Assembly (NCBI GenBank): GCA_946548895.1
Contig: CAMNQF010000001.1
Location: 1 to 64,000, forward strand
DNA length: 64,000 nucleotides
DNA from: an uncultured bacterium
GTDB lineage: Bacteria; Bacillota; Clostridia; Oscillospirales; Oscillospiraceae
Direction of reading: 5' to 3'
A program made the position numbers and the translations under genes. Below the pieces are notes generated by a model. The model saw nothing but the letters and a program-made list of their open reading frames with translations, had not been told where the DNA came from and ran no database searches. The first letter of the stretch is position 1; the number at the start of each line of letters is the position of its first letter. This document shows, piece after piece, positions 16,347-23,770 of the stretch.

Positions 16347-16805
16347 ATGAAGATTTTAGTGTTTTCAGACTCTCATGGGCGGTTGGGGCCCATGGCGGAA
16401 GCCATTGAGAAGGAGCGCCCCCAGCGGGTGTTTTTCCTGGGCGACCATTACCGGGACGGCCAGGCGATGATGGACGCCTACCCGGACGTGCCCATGGAGC
16501 TGGTGCGGGGCAACTGCGACTGGGACAGCGCCCCGGACGAGCTGATTGTGGAGGCGGGGGGCGTGAAGTTCCTGCTGACCCACGGCCACCGCTACTGGGT
16601 CAAGAGCGGTACGGACCAGCTGGCCCGGTCGGCCCGGGAGAAAGGGGTGGACGTGGCCTGTTTCGGCCACACCCACGACGCCCTGAATATGCCCGACCGG
16701 GGGATCTGGCTGTTCAATCCCGGCACCGCCGGAGGGGTTCACGCCCGGGCGGGCTACGGGGTGATCCTGGTGAACCAGGGGAAGTTTCGGACGCAATTGA
16801 AATAA
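16347..16805 (+). CDS. YfcE/MJ0936-type metallophosphoesterase
   Basis: 152-residue calcineurin-like phosphodiesterase. Metal ligands are visible: FSDSHGR at ~6-12, FLGDHYRDG near 35, VRGNCDWD near 58, LTHGHRYW near 82 and CFGHTHDA near 110, ending in FNPGTAGG. The substrate of this family in vivo is uncertain (generic phosphodiesters or 3'-5' cAMP have been tested in homologs). ATG 16347 gives the normal MKILVFSDSHG start, with AAGGGGG 12 bases upstream; ATG 16335 is in frame but overlaps that site. Monocistronic and closed by a terminator. Confidence 0.9.
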   Translation: MKILVFSDSHGRLGPMAEAIEKERPQRVFFLGDHYRDGQAMMDAYPDVPMELVRGNCDWDSAPDELIVEAGGVKFLLTHGHRYWVKSGTDQLARSAREKGVDVACFGHTHDALNMPDRGIWLFNPGTAGGVHARAGYGVILVNQGKFRTQLK

Positions 16806-16806
16806 A

Positions 16807-16836
16807 AAATTCCCGGCGCGGGCGCGCCGGGAATTT
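16807..16836. terminator. Bidirectional terminator between convergent genes
   Basis: Perfect 13-bp stem, AAATTCCCGGCGC (16807-16819) with its complement (16824-16836), loop GGGC. A/T-rich ends on both sides serve both the phosphodiesterase gene and the opposing DUF378 gene. Confidence 0.8.
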
Positions 16837-16858
16837 CTCTGTTTGGGGCATCCTGAGG

Positions 16859-17077
16859 TCAGGCGTGGCTGTGCCACGTCCTGTTGTCCTCCGTGCGGAA
16901 CAGCAGGGTCAGGCACCACAGGGCAGCCAAGCCCACGATGGTGTAGATGATCCGGGCCAGCCAGGTGCCGGAGCCGCCGGAAATGAAGGCCACCAGGTCG
17001 AAATTGAACAGCCCGATGCACCCCCAGTTCAGCCCGCCGATGATGGACAGGGCCAGGGCAATCTTATCCAGGAACAC
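16859..17077 (-). CDS. DUF378 (YuzA-like) small membrane protein
   Basis: 72 residues starting at GTG 17077 with a strong AAAGGAGG 9 bases upstream. DUF378 hallmarks are ALSIIGGLNWGCIGLFNFDLV followed by a second segment ARIIYTIVGLAALWCLTLL, giving two membrane helices. The frame extends upstream to 17158, but that part has no ribosome-binding site and is poor in family features. It stands alone between two terminator-like regions. Function unknown. Confidence 0.9.
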   Translation of the reverse strand: MFLDKIALALSIIGGLNWGCIGLFNFDLVAFISGGSGTWLARIIYTIVGLAALWCLTLLFRTEDNRTWHSHA

Positions 17078-17199
17078 GGTACAAACCTCCTTTGACCGGG
17101 AGGAGTTTTTCAAATTCCGCCCGTTTTTATGGTCGCAAGGATAGTTTGCGCCGGTCAAAATCCGCTATGCTGGAAAATTTTTTTGACCGCGGGGCGGGC

Positions 17200-18294
17200 T
17201 CACTCCGCCGCGGGGGCCTGGCTGGTGGGGATGACACACACGTAGCTCCGGCCCCGGCCCAGGGCCAGGGGGGAGCCGGTCTCGGTGAAATAGCGGAACT
17301 GGTCGCTGGGCCCGCCCTTCTCCCAGGTAATGGGGATCATCTGCCCGCCGCAGGCGAACCAGCCCTTGCCGGAGTTCAGCCCTACCTTTACCCGGCCCGC
17401 GTCGTCCTGCACCACGTAGGTGGTCTGAAGCACGATCAGGTTGGTCACGGCCACCTGGGTGCCGTCGTTGCCGTCCACGTAGGGCTCCCCGTACTCCTCC
17501 GCCTGGTAGAGGCCGCTCTCCGCGTCATAGCGGAACACGCTGGTCTTGGAGCCGAAGGGGACGGTGACGGTGAAGGCGTCCACACCACCGGCGGGGGTGC
17601 CCCCGTCGGTAAAGGACATCTCATAGGCGTAGCCCTGGCTGTGTTCCGTCAGCTCCTGCTGGGCCAGCATATTGGCGATGGCCTCGCCGGAGGTGAGCAG
17701 GGAGTGCTCAAAATCGTAGTGGTGGCCGGCCACCCGGTCCCGGTCCCGCCAGAACATCCCGGCGTCCCTGCCGGAGTAGTAGCCCCGGACGCCGTCCACG
17801 GTGAACAGGCCCAGGCTCTCCTTGGTGTTGTAGAACTCCGGGCTGCCCCCGGCGTGTATGTACACCGCGTCATGGCCCTTGGCGATCTCCCAGTAGTACT
17901 GCCGGGCGGAGCGCACCGAGCCCACCAGGCCCAGCTGTTCCGGCTCCAGGTACACCGCCAGCATCCGGGTAATGCCGCCCTCCGCCACCAGCTCATAGAT
18001 GATGTCCGCCTGGCTGTTGCCCTGCTGGGGCAGGGCGGTGCGCAGGTTGTTGAGCATCACGGCCACCGGCCGTTTGCCGCTCAGGTCCTCCCCGCAGGGC
18101 AGGCCGGTGAGGGGGTGGTAGAAGGCGGGCTCCGGCGTGGGGGTGGGGGTGGGCTCCGGCGTGGGGGTGGGCTCCGCCGTGGGGGTGGGCTCCGGGGTGG
18201 GGGTGGCGGGGGGCTCCGGGTCCCCCGCCACGCAGGCGGTGAGGGACAGGAGCAGCAGGGCGCAGAACAGGCAGGCGGTACGCTTGAGCTTCAT
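17200..18294 (-). CDS. DUF3048 (YerB-like) lipoprotein
   Basis: 364 residues. The signal peptide ends in the lipobox LSLTAC (Cys about residue 21), so the protein is anchored outside the membrane. A Pro/Thr/Glu linker (repeated TPTPEP) spans ~28-58. DUF3048 follows: HPLTGLPCGEDL, RPVAVMLNNL, ADIIYELVAEGGITRMLAVY, VGSVRSARQYYWEIA, and the C-terminal WEKGGPSDQFRYFTETG, ALGRGRSYVCVIPT. Function is unknown in the family; wall-associated roles are suspected. A near-consensus promoter lies 50 bp upstream on the minus strand. Confidence 0.92.
   Translation of the reverse strand: MKLKRTACLFCALLLLSLTACVAGDPEPPATPTPEPTPTAEPTPTPEPTPTPTPEPAFYHPLTGLPCGEDLSGKRPVAVMLNNLRTALPQQGNSQADIIYELVAEGGITRMLAVYLEPEQLGLVGSVRSARQYYWEIAKGHDAVYIHAGGSPEFYNTKESLGLFTVDGVRGYYSGRDAGMFWRDRDRVAGHHYDFEHSLLTSGEAIANMLAQQELTEHSQGYAYEMSFTDGGTPAGGVDAFTVTVPFGSKTSVFRYDAESGLYQAEEYGEPYVDGNDGTQVAVTNLIVLQTTYVVQDDAGRVKVGLNSGKGWFACGGQMIPITWEKGGPSDQFRYFTETGSPLALGRGRSYVCVIPTSQAPAAE
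18129..18215. repeat. 18-bp minisatellite inside the DUF3048 gene
   Basis: About four imperfect copies of the 18-base unit GGGGGTGGGCTCCGGCGT (plus strand). They encode tandem TPTPEP in the linker after the lipobox. Copy number is likely to vary by slippage, changing only the length of the surface linker. Confidence 0.8.
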
Positions 18295-18344
18295 GGCGGT
18301 TTCCTCCTCCAGGGGCGTCCGCGGGGCGGACAGGGTTTGACATG

Positions 18345-18373
18345 ATTATACCAATTCCCGCCGGATTTGTAAA
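18345..18373 (-). promoter_or_regulatory. Promoter of the DUF3048 gene
   Basis: Minus strand TTTACA (18373-18368), 17-bp spacer, TATAAT (18350-18345). It stands divergent to, and 34 bp away from, the next promoter. Confidence 0.8.
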
Positions 18374-18406
18374 TGGACAATTGCCGGGGCTGTCCGGGAA
18401 AGGCTC

Positions 18407-18435
18407 TTGCCTTCCGGCGCGGGATTTGCTATAAT
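18407..18435 (+). promoter_or_regulatory. Promoter of the 18475-19938 operon
   Basis: TTGCCT (18407-18412), 17-bp spacer, TATAAT (18430-18435) with TGC before it (an extended -10). It is 40 bp before ATG 18475. Confidence 0.8.
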
Positions 18436-18474
18436 ACTGGGGCATAAGTTAGAAAAGGAGTGGGAAAGCCGCCT

Positions 18475-19266
18475 ATGGAAGCTTTCGTACCCATATTCCG
18501 GCAGACGGTGGGCCCCCTGGGGCTGGACGTGCCCCCCTTGGGGGAGTGCGGCTTTGAGGAGCTGGCCGCGGCCTACCAGGTCCGGCTGGAGCCGGGGCAG
18601 GGCCCCGTCCATATCCGCGGCATGACGGCTATGGCCGAGTGCCGCGCCGCCCTGCTGGCGGCCAAAAAGCTGGGCTGCTCCCCGGTCTGGGTGAGCTGGG
18701 CCTGCGACGGGGAGGGCCGGTCCCCCGCCCGGGTGCATATGCTGGCGGCGCTGTTCGTCTGCGAGGGGATGGGGGCGGCGGGCTTCGGCATCGACTGCCC
18801 TGGGGAGTCCGCCAGGGCGCTGCTGTCCGAGCTGGCGGCCTATGCCGGCATCCCCCTGTTCCGCGCGGACGGGGAGCGCATGGAGCCCTATCCCTATGCG
18901 CCCGCGCCCCGGGACCCGGACGCCATCCCCTGTGCCACCGGGACGGACCCCTGCTTCATCAGCCCCACCATCGACGTGGGGGAGGAGCTGGAGTGCGGCC
19001 CCGACCTGCTGGAGGACATCATCGCCGCGGAGGACGACCCGGTGGGCGCGGTGAAGATCGCCATTCAGAGCCAGGACGACGTGGATATCTTCGCCCAGCA
19101 CCAGTACGCCGTCCGGGACGCCCTGTGCCTGTGGTCCGACGTGCCCGAGCTGCTGGAGGAGGCCCTGCGGGTCTACCAGGGGCGGGCGTTTTACGACGGC
19201 ACCGGCGGCCTGGACCGGGGGGATCTGGACCGAATGGCGGAGCTGTACGGGCTCATTGTGCTGTAA
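18475..19266 (+). CDS. Protein resembling a reduced homocysteine S-methyltransferase domain
   Basis: 263 residues, not firmly assigned. The middle part (FEELAAAYQVRL, then RAALLAAKKLG, PVWVSWACDGEGRS, CEGMGAAGFGIDCPGE, LLSELAAYAGIPLF) follows the layout of the Hcy-binding barrel of cobalamin-dependent methionine synthase. The zinc-binding GGCCGT-type end is absent, and ~70 N-terminal residues of the barrel are missing. The C-terminal half (ECGPDLLEDIIAAEDDPVGAVKIAI) is unfamiliar. ATG 18475 has AGAAAAGGAG upstream; GTG 18460 overlaps that site. It is first in a three-gene operon. Confidence 0.55.
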   Translation: MEAFVPIFRQTVGPLGLDVPPLGECGFEELAAAYQVRLEPGQGPVHIRGMTAMAECRAALLAAKKLGCSPVWVSWACDGEGRSPARVHMLAALFVCEGMGAAGFGIDCPGESARALLSELAAYAGIPLFRADGERMEPYPYAPAPRDPDAIPCATGTDPCFISPTIDVGEELECGPDLLEDIIAAEDDPVGAVKIAIQSQDDVDIFAQHQYAVRDALCLWSDVPELLEEALRVYQGRAFYDGTGGLDRGDLDRMAELYGLIVL

Positions 19267-19278
19267 AAGGAGGGCGCC

Positions 19279-19665
19279 ATGATCTTATCCATCGACCAGG
19301 TGAACGACATTTTGGACGGGCTGTGCGGCGAGCTGCCCGAAGCGCTGTTCCAGGAGCTCAACGGAGGGGTGCTGCTGCTGGAGGAGGCCCTGCCCGACCC
19401 GGACGCCGGGGAGGATGTCTACATCATGGGCGAGTACTGCTGGGACAAGATGGGCCGGTATATCAACATCTACTACGGCTCCTTCGCCGCCCTGCTGTTC
19501 GACGAGCCCCGGCGGGTGTGGGTGGACGAGCTGCGCACCACCCTGCGGCATGAGCTGACCCATCACGTAGAGGGGCTGGCGGGGGAGCGGAGCCTGGAAT
19601 ACAAGGACTCCGCCCAGCTGGACGCCCTGCGCCGGGGAGAGGACTGGCCCCCGGAGGACGAATAA
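19279..19665 (+). CDS. Zincin-like metallopeptidase family protein
   Basis: 128 residues with the metalloprotease motif HELTHHVEG near residue 95 (HExxH plus a further His). It resembles the small metallopeptidase (zincin_1) family found in many Gram-positives. Upstream it has ILSIDQVNDILDGL and a conserved-looking YINIYYGSF strand. No signal peptide, so cytoplasmic. AAAGGAGGGC precedes ATG 19279, 12 bases after the preceding gene. The substrate is unknown. Confidence 0.8.
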   Translation: MILSIDQVNDILDGLCGELPEALFQELNGGVLLLEEALPDPDAGEDVYIMGEYCWDKMGRYINIYYGSFAALLFDEPRRVWVDELRTTLRHELTHHVEGLAGERSLEYKDSAQLDALRRGEDWPPEDE

Positions 19666-19692
19666 AACCTACACAGAAAGGAAGGAACGTAT

Positions 19693-19938
19693 ATGGAGAC
19701 CATTCAGTACACCCCCAAGGGGGTCTGCTCCCGGCACATGGAGATCGACGTGGAGGACGGCGTGATCCAGGCCGTCCGGGTGACGGGGGGATGCAGCGGC
19801 AACCTCCAGGGGGTGGCGGCCCTGCTGAAGGGGATGAAGGTGGAGGAGGCCGTGGCCCGGATGGAGGGTATCCGCTGCGGCATGAAGCCCACCTCCTGCC
19901 CGGATCAGCTGGCCCGGGCGCTGAAAGCCGCGCAATAA
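19693..19938 (+). CDS. TSCPD-domain protein (TIGR03905-like)
   Basis: 81 residues. It has the diagnostic C-terminal TSCPDQLARAL motif plus GGCSGNLQGVA near 35 and MEGIRCGMKP near 60, giving three cysteines. TSCPD domains also occur at the C-terminus of vitamin B12-dependent ribonucleotide reductase; the stand-alone form has no settled role. AGAAAGGAAGG precedes ATG 19693. It is the last gene of its operon and a terminator follows. Confidence 0.92.
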   Translation: METIQYTPKGVCSRHMEIDVEDGVIQAVRVTGGCSGNLQGVAALLKGMKVEEAVARMEGIRCGMKPTSCPDQLARALKAAQ

Positions 19939-19967
19939 GGAATTACCTTATTATAATATGAGGTCAC

Positions 19968-19999
19968 GCAGGGCCCCCGCCGGACGGCGGGGGCTCTGC
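19968..19999 (+). terminator. Hairpin after the TSCPD gene
   Basis: 14-bp stem (19968-19981 with 19986-19999, one G-T pair), loop GGAC. There is no T-tract, but it stands between two transcription units. Confidence 0.6.
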
Positions 20000-20040
20000 G
20001 CTGTATGGAAGGCTCTTCCTGGGCTGGGAACCATTGTGGC

Positions 20041-20069
20041 TTGCCTAGTGGTTACAAAACGGTTACAAT
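20041..20069 (+). promoter_or_regulatory. sleB-1 promoter overlapped by a WalR-like direct repeat
   Basis: TTGCCT (20041-20046), 17-bp spacer, TACAAT (20064-20069). GTTACAA occurs at 20051 and again at 20062, exactly 11 bp apart. On the minus strand this reads TGTAAC-N5-TGTAAC, which fits the WalR consensus TGTWAH-N5-TGTWAH. The second copy covers the -10 box, so binding would be expected to repress. The same motif precedes the paralog at 21086. Confidence 0.6.
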
Positions 20070-20100
20070 ATGTCCATACCAACCCTGAGGAGTGACAAAC

Positions 20101-20901
20101 ATGAAAATAAGACATACTCTGCTGGGGCTGGCGCTGACGGCGGCGCTGGTCCTGCCCGGCTCCGCGGCGGAGGTTCTGACCGTCAACGGGCAGAACCTCT
20201 GGGACCAGGCGGGGGCCCGGCTGGTGGAGGACACCACCTACGTCTCCCTGCGGGCGGTGTCCCAGGTGCTGGCCCCCGGCGCCCAGGTGGACTGGGAGGA
20301 TGGGACCGCCCAGGTGCGGGCGGGGGGCGTGAGCCTCACCGCCCGGCCCGGGGACCAGTGGCTGAAGGTGAACGGCCGGGCGCTGTACATCCCTGCCGGC
20401 GTGCGGCTGGAGGGCGGCACTACCCTGGTGCCCGTCCGGGTGCTGGCGGCCGCCCTGGGCGGCCGGGTGGACTGGGACCGGGAGCGGGGCGTCACCCTGA
20501 CGGCGGGGGACGGCACCCCCAGTCCGGCGCCCTACAGCGAGGAGGACCTCTACTGGATGAGCCGGATCATCTCCGCCGAGAGCCGGGGGGAGCCCATGCT
20601 GGGCAAGCTGGCGGTGGGCACGGTGGTGCTCAACCGGGTGGCCAGCGATGAATTTCCCGGCACCATCCGCGAAGTGGTTTTTGACCGGAAGTGGGGGGTC
20701 CAATTTGCGCCGGTGGCCAACGGCACCGTCTACGACGAGCCCACGGCGGAGAGCGTCCTGGCGGCCATGCTGGTGCTGGACGGAGCCAGGGCGGCGGGGG
20801 AGAGCCTGTATTTCCTGGCCCCGGAGCTCACCGACAACCACTGGACCATGGAAAACCGCACCCACGTGACCACCATCGGATGCCACTGGTTCTACAAATG
20901 A
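20101..20901 (+). CDS. SleB-type cell-wall hydrolase with copper-amine-oxidase-like N-domain
   Basis: 266 residues. The signal peptide ends near residue 22 (LPGSAAE). Residues ~25-140 form a copper amine oxidase N-terminal-like domain (YVSLRAVSQVLAPGAQVDW; TTLVPVRVLAAALGGRVDWD). Residues ~150-266 are the SleB/CwlJ hydrolase_2 catalytic domain: YWMSRIISAESRGEPMLGK holds the catalytic Glu, then VGTVVLNRVASDEFPGT and the end THVTTIGCHWFYK. It should cleave peptidoglycan outside the membrane, in spore cortex or vegetative wall. ATG 20101 has GAGGAG 10 bases upstream. It is a paralog of the next gene. Confidence 0.9.
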   Translation: MKIRHTLLGLALTAALVLPGSAAEVLTVNGQNLWDQAGARLVEDTTYVSLRAVSQVLAPGAQVDWEDGTAQVRAGGVSLTARPGDQWLKVNGRALYIPAGVRLEGGTTLVPVRVLAAALGGRVDWDRERGVTLTAGDGTPSPAPYSEEDLYWMSRIISAESRGEPMLGKLAVGTVVLNRVASDEFPGTIREVVFDRKWGVQFAPVANGTVYDEPTAESVLAAMLVLDGARAAGESLYFLAPELTDNHWTMENRTHVTTIGCHWFYK

Positions 20902-20961
20902 CCTCCTAAAATTTTCCAGTCATATTATGTGGAAAAGAGCCGAAACTGTATAAAACATATA

Positions 20962-20999
20962 ATAACCGAACCTTCTAAAGCGGGAGGTTCGGTTATTTT
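20962..20999 (+). terminator. Terminator after sleB-1
   Basis: 12-bp stem ATAACCGAACCT / AGGTTCGGTTAT (20962-20973 with 20985-20996), 11-nt loop, then TTT. Confidence 0.8.
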
Positions 21000-21035
21000 G
21001 ACGGAGTCAAAAGGTTGCAAAATGGTTTTGAATAA

Positions 21036-21071
21036 GTTACAATGTGGTTACAATTTGAGAACAAATTGTAA
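21036..21071 (+). promoter_or_regulatory. WalR-like repeat plus operator-like palindrome before sleB-2
   Basis: GTTACAA at 21036 and 21047 (11-bp phase, as before sleB-1). The second copy forms part of a perfect palindrome, TTACAATTTG (21048-21057) and CAAATTGTAA (21062-21071) around AGAA. TACAAT at 21049-21054 could be the -10, with a weak TTTTGA 17 bp upstream. Confidence 0.6.
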
Positions 21072-21085
21072 TAAGGAGAGATTTC

Positions 21086-22228
21086 ATGAAAACACGAGCA
21101 ACCAGCTTTCTGCTGGCCGCCCTCGCTGTCGTGAGCTTTGTCCTGCCCGCGCTGGCCGCGCCCTCCGACGATATGCCGGAGGAGACCCCTGCGGCGAGCA
21201 CGGAGATTGAGGAGGTGCACAGCGCCGTCCGCCTGGACGGTGAGCCCGTCGATACAGTGGAATATGAGATCCGGGGCGGCGTGTGCTACGTCACGGTGCG
21301 CTCCTTCGTGTCCATGATGGACCCGGAGGCCATGGTGGAAGAGGAGAACGGCGTGGTCTGCGTCAACGCCTCCACTGTCACCCAGGTGATCCCCCTGTAC
21401 CCGGAGGAGCAGCTCCCTGCGGAGCAGACCGTCTTCCAGGACCCCGCGGCCCTGGACGCGGAGAGCGTTTCCCCCGGGATGGGGGAAGACCCTGCGGCGT
21501 CTGAGCCGGCGGACCCCGCCCAGGAGGGTGCGGGCCAGCAGGACTTGCTGGGCCCTGACGGTGTTCAGAATTCGGACCCCGCCCAGGGGCCGGAGGGTGT
21601 GGAGCCCGTCCAGAACCTGGACGTGGTGCCCGCCGACGTGATTACCGCCGACCTGGACCTCCAGGCCGCCGCGGGCGACGCCTACTTCGTGGCCAACGGC
21701 CGGTATCTGTACGTCAAGGATGGTCTGATCGACCTGAACGGCGCCGTGGCCGCCCCTGTGCGGCAGCTGGCCCAGGTGTTCAACCTGACCGTGGACTACG
21801 ACGGGGAGAACGACCTGGTGCTGCTGAACCGGCAGGAGGGGGCGGAGCCCTACCTGGCCTCCGGCGACCAGACCTATGACGGGGACACCATGTACTGGCT
21901 GTCCCGGATCATCAACGCGGAGAGCGGCAACCAGTCCCTGGAGGGCAAGATCGCCGTGGGCAACGTGGTGATGAACCGGGTGCACAACCCCCGGTTCCCC
22001 GACAACATTGAGGATGTGCTGTTCCAGAAGAATCAATTCACCCCGGCCATCAGCGGTTCCATTTACCGTGAGCCCAACTGGGAGTCGGTGGTGGCGGCCA
22101 AGCTGGTGCTGGACGGCGCGCAGGTGATGCCCGACGCCCTGTTCTTCAACGCCGCGGGGCTGCGGAGCTACGCCTCCCGGACCAGGACCTATGTGACTAC
22201 CATCGGGAGCCACGCGTTCTATAAGTAA
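21086..22228 (+). CDS. SleB-type cell-wall hydrolase, longer paralog
   Basis: 380 residues: signal peptide (to about ALAAPS, residue 26), a copper amine oxidase-like segment split by an acidic, Pro/Glu/Asp/Gln-rich linker at ~120-200, then a hydrolase_2 domain from ~265. That domain has YWLSRIINAESGNQSLEGK, VGNVVMNRVHNPRFPDN and the end TYVTTIGSHAFYK. It is clearly related to the 20101 gene across the catalytic domain. GGAGAG precedes ATG 21086. It probably acts on wall or cortex peptidoglycan. Both paralogs share the GTTACAA direct-repeat promoter motif. Confidence 0.9.
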   Translation: MKTRATSFLLAALAVVSFVLPALAAPSDDMPEETPAASTEIEEVHSAVRLDGEPVDTVEYEIRGGVCYVTVRSFVSMMDPEAMVEEENGVVCVNASTVTQVIPLYPEEQLPAEQTVFQDPAALDAESVSPGMGEDPAASEPADPAQEGAGQQDLLGPDGVQNSDPAQGPEGVEPVQNLDVVPADVITADLDLQAAAGDAYFVANGRYLYVKDGLIDLNGAVAAPVRQLAQVFNLTVDYDGENDLVLLNRQEGAEPYLASGDQTYDGDTMYWLSRIINAESGNQSLEGKIAVGNVVMNRVHNPRFPDNIEDVLFQKNQFTPAISGSIYREPNWESVVAAKLVLDGAQVMPDALFFNAAGLRSYASRTRTYVTTIGSHAFYK

Positions 22229-22259
22229 GCAAACGACAGGCAAACAGCGAGGACGACGC

Positions 22260-22293
22260 GCCGCGGCAGCCAAGGGCTGCCGCGGCTTTTTTT
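22260..22293 (+). terminator. Strong intrinsic terminator after sleB-2
   Basis: Perfect 12-bp stem GCCGCGGCAGCC / GGCTGCCGCGGC (22260-22271 with 22275-22286), loop AAG, then seven T. Confidence 0.95.
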
Positions 22294-22400
22294 CGCCCAG
22301 TAAGGAACAGGGATTGGCAAAATTTCCGTTCTTTGGTATAAAATCGCCCCATAACCCCCGGAACTTATGGTTTTTTTGTGGAAAATTTTTAACAAAATAG

Positions 22401-22429
22401 TTGCTTTAACATGGAAAAAAGGGTATAAT
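22401..22429 (+). promoter_or_regulatory. carD promoter
   Basis: TTGCTT (22401-22406), 17-bp spacer, TATAAT (22424-22429), in an AT-rich leader just before carD. Confidence 0.85.
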
Positions 22430-22467
22430 ATTGGTGGGAAGATATACATATTCTGGAGGTGATAGGC

Positions 22468-22947
22468 TTGTTTCAGATTGGAGATAAGGTTGTGCACCCC
22501 ATGCACGGGGCTGGGGTGATTGATTCCATCGTGCGGCGGAAGGTGGCGGGACAATTTCAGGAGTTCTACCTGCTGAAGCTGTCGGTGGGCAGTATGGTGG
22601 TCATGGTTCCCACCGACAACACCGGGGAGATCGGGATGCGCCCGGTGGTGTCCGGCCAGAAGGCGGAGGAGCTCATGTCCGAGATGGAGGGCATCGAGGT
22701 GGACATGACCCAGAACTGGAACCGCCGTTACCGGGAGAACATGGTCCGGCTGAAGAGCGGCGACCTGCTGGAGGTGGCCCGGGTGGTGAAGGGCCTGCGC
22801 CAGCGGGAGGACCAGCGGGGGCTGTCCAACGGGGAGCGGAAAATGCTCCACACCGCCAAGCAGATCCTCATCTCCGAGCTGGTGCTGGCCCAGAGCCTGC
22901 CCTATGAGACGGTGGAGAGCAGCGTGGACAAGGTATTGAGCCATTAG
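22468..22947 (+). CDS. CarD/CdnL-family transcription regulator
   Basis: 159 residues. The N-terminal Tudor-like RNA polymerase interaction domain reads FQIGDKVVHPMHGAGVIDSI, EFYLLKLSVGSMVVMVPTDN, GMRPV. A helical C-terminal domain with ARVVKGLRQREDQRGLSNGER and ILISELVLAQS would contact the -10 region DNA. CarD proteins bind RNA polymerase beta and stabilise open complexes. TTG 22468 is chosen: GGAGGTGA at 22455-22462 is correctly spaced for it and overlaps the GTG 22459 alternative. It has its own promoter and terminator. Confidence 0.93.
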   Translation: MFQIGDKVVHPMHGAGVIDSIVRRKVAGQFQEFYLLKLSVGSMVVMVPTDNTGEIGMRPVVSGQKAEELMSEMEGIEVDMTQNWNRRYRENMVRLKSGDLLEVARVVKGLRQREDQRGLSNGERKMLHTAKQILISELVLAQSLPYETVESSVDKVLSH

Positions 22948-22958
22948 CCGTGAGCGAG

Positions 22959-22980
22959 AGGGGCCGCAAGGCTCCTTTTT
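22959..22980 (+). terminator. Terminator after carD
   Basis: 7-bp stem AGGGGCC / GGCTCCT (one G-T pair) with a GCAA tetraloop, then TTTTT. Confidence 0.8.
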
Positions 22981-23001
22981 GCGCAATCCGCTGTGATGAG
23001 G

Positions 23002-23021
23002 GCGCCCCCCGCGGGGGGCGC
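23002..23021. repeat. Perfect GC palindrome before ispD
   Basis: GCGCCCCCC (23002-23010) and GGGGGGCGC (23013-23021) around GC. No T-tract follows. It would form a very stable hairpin in the ispD leader. Role unknown. Confidence 0.6.
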
Positions 23022-23053
23022 GGGACGAATATGGAATGGAGCTTGTGAGGACG

Positions 23054-23770
23054 ATGGGATTCTTCCGCAGACGGAAAAAAGAGGCCGGGCCCAGCTGTTC
23101 GGCGGTGGTGGTGGCGGCGGGGTCGTCCACCCGGATGGGCTTTGACAAGATTTTGGCGGAGGTGGGCGGCGCGCCCGCCATCGTGCGGGGCCTGCGGGCG
23201 TTTCAGGAGGCCCCCTGCGTCGCCGAGGTGGTGGTGGTCACCCGGACCGAGCTGGTGCCGGAGGTGGCCCGGCTGTGCCAGGACTATGGCCTGTCCAAGG
23301 TGACTAAGGTGATCCGGGGCGGGGATACCCGCACCCAGTCCGCCCGGCTGGGCACCCTGGAGTGCAGCCCTAAGGCAAAGCTCATCGCCATCCACGACGG
23401 CGCCCGGCCATTTGTCACCGCCCAGGTCATTGAGGACGCGGTGGCCCAGGCGGCGGTGAGCGGGGCGGCGGTCCCCGCGGTGCCGGTGAAGGACACCATC
23501 AAGGCGGCGCGGGACGGCCTGGTGGAGCGCACCTTGGACCGGGGGTCTCTGTACGCCGTCCAGACCCCCCAGGTGTTCGACGGGGACCTGATCCGGGCGG
23601 CGCTGCAAAAGGCGCTGGACGACGGGGTGGAGCTCACCGACGACTGCGCCGCCGTGGAGCGGCTGGGCATGAAGGTGGCGCTCACCGCCGGGGACGAGCG
23701 GAATATCAAGCTCACCACCCCTGTTGACCTGATGGTGGGGGAGCTGTTGGCGGAGGAGGTGACGCCGTGA
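23054..23770 (+). CDS. ispD: 2-C-methyl-D-erythritol 4-phosphate cytidylyltransferase
   Basis: IspD makes CDP-methylerythritol from MEP and CTP in the non-mevalonate isoprenoid pathway. 238 residues. Motifs are [15 protein letters not shown] (nucleotide loop), [38 protein letters not shown] and [12 protein letters not shown]. It has a short Arg/Lys-rich lead before the core. ATG 23054 has GAGG close upstream; ATG 23036 would add six residues and cannot be excluded. It overlaps ispF by 4 bases (GTGA). Confidence 0.95.
   Translation: MGFFRRRKKEAGPSCSAVVVAAGSSTRMGFDKILAEVGGAPAIVRGLRAFQEAPCVAEVVVVTRTELVPEVARLCQDYGLSKVTKVIRGGDTRTQSARLGTLECSPKAKLIAIHDGARPFVTAQVIEDAVAQAAVSGAAVPAVPVKDTIKAARDGLVERTLDRGSLYAVQTPQVFDGDLIRAALQKALDDGVELTDDCAAVERLGMKVALTAGDERNIKLTTPVDLMVGELLAEEVTP

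Noticed and set aside
17091-17159. Inverted TTTGACCGG/CCGGTCAAA near the DUF378 start
   Set aside because: Arms are 9 bp and 51 bp apart in a leader already used for a ribosome-binding site; too weak to call an operator or element.
18129-18215. Possible CRISPR or regulatory repeat in the DUF3048 gene
   Set aside because: The 18-bp units are contiguous without spacers, in frame, and encode a Pro/Thr/Glu linker.
20958-20963. TATAAT just before the sleB-1 terminator
   Set aside because: No -35 at a suitable distance, and it overlaps the terminator stem.
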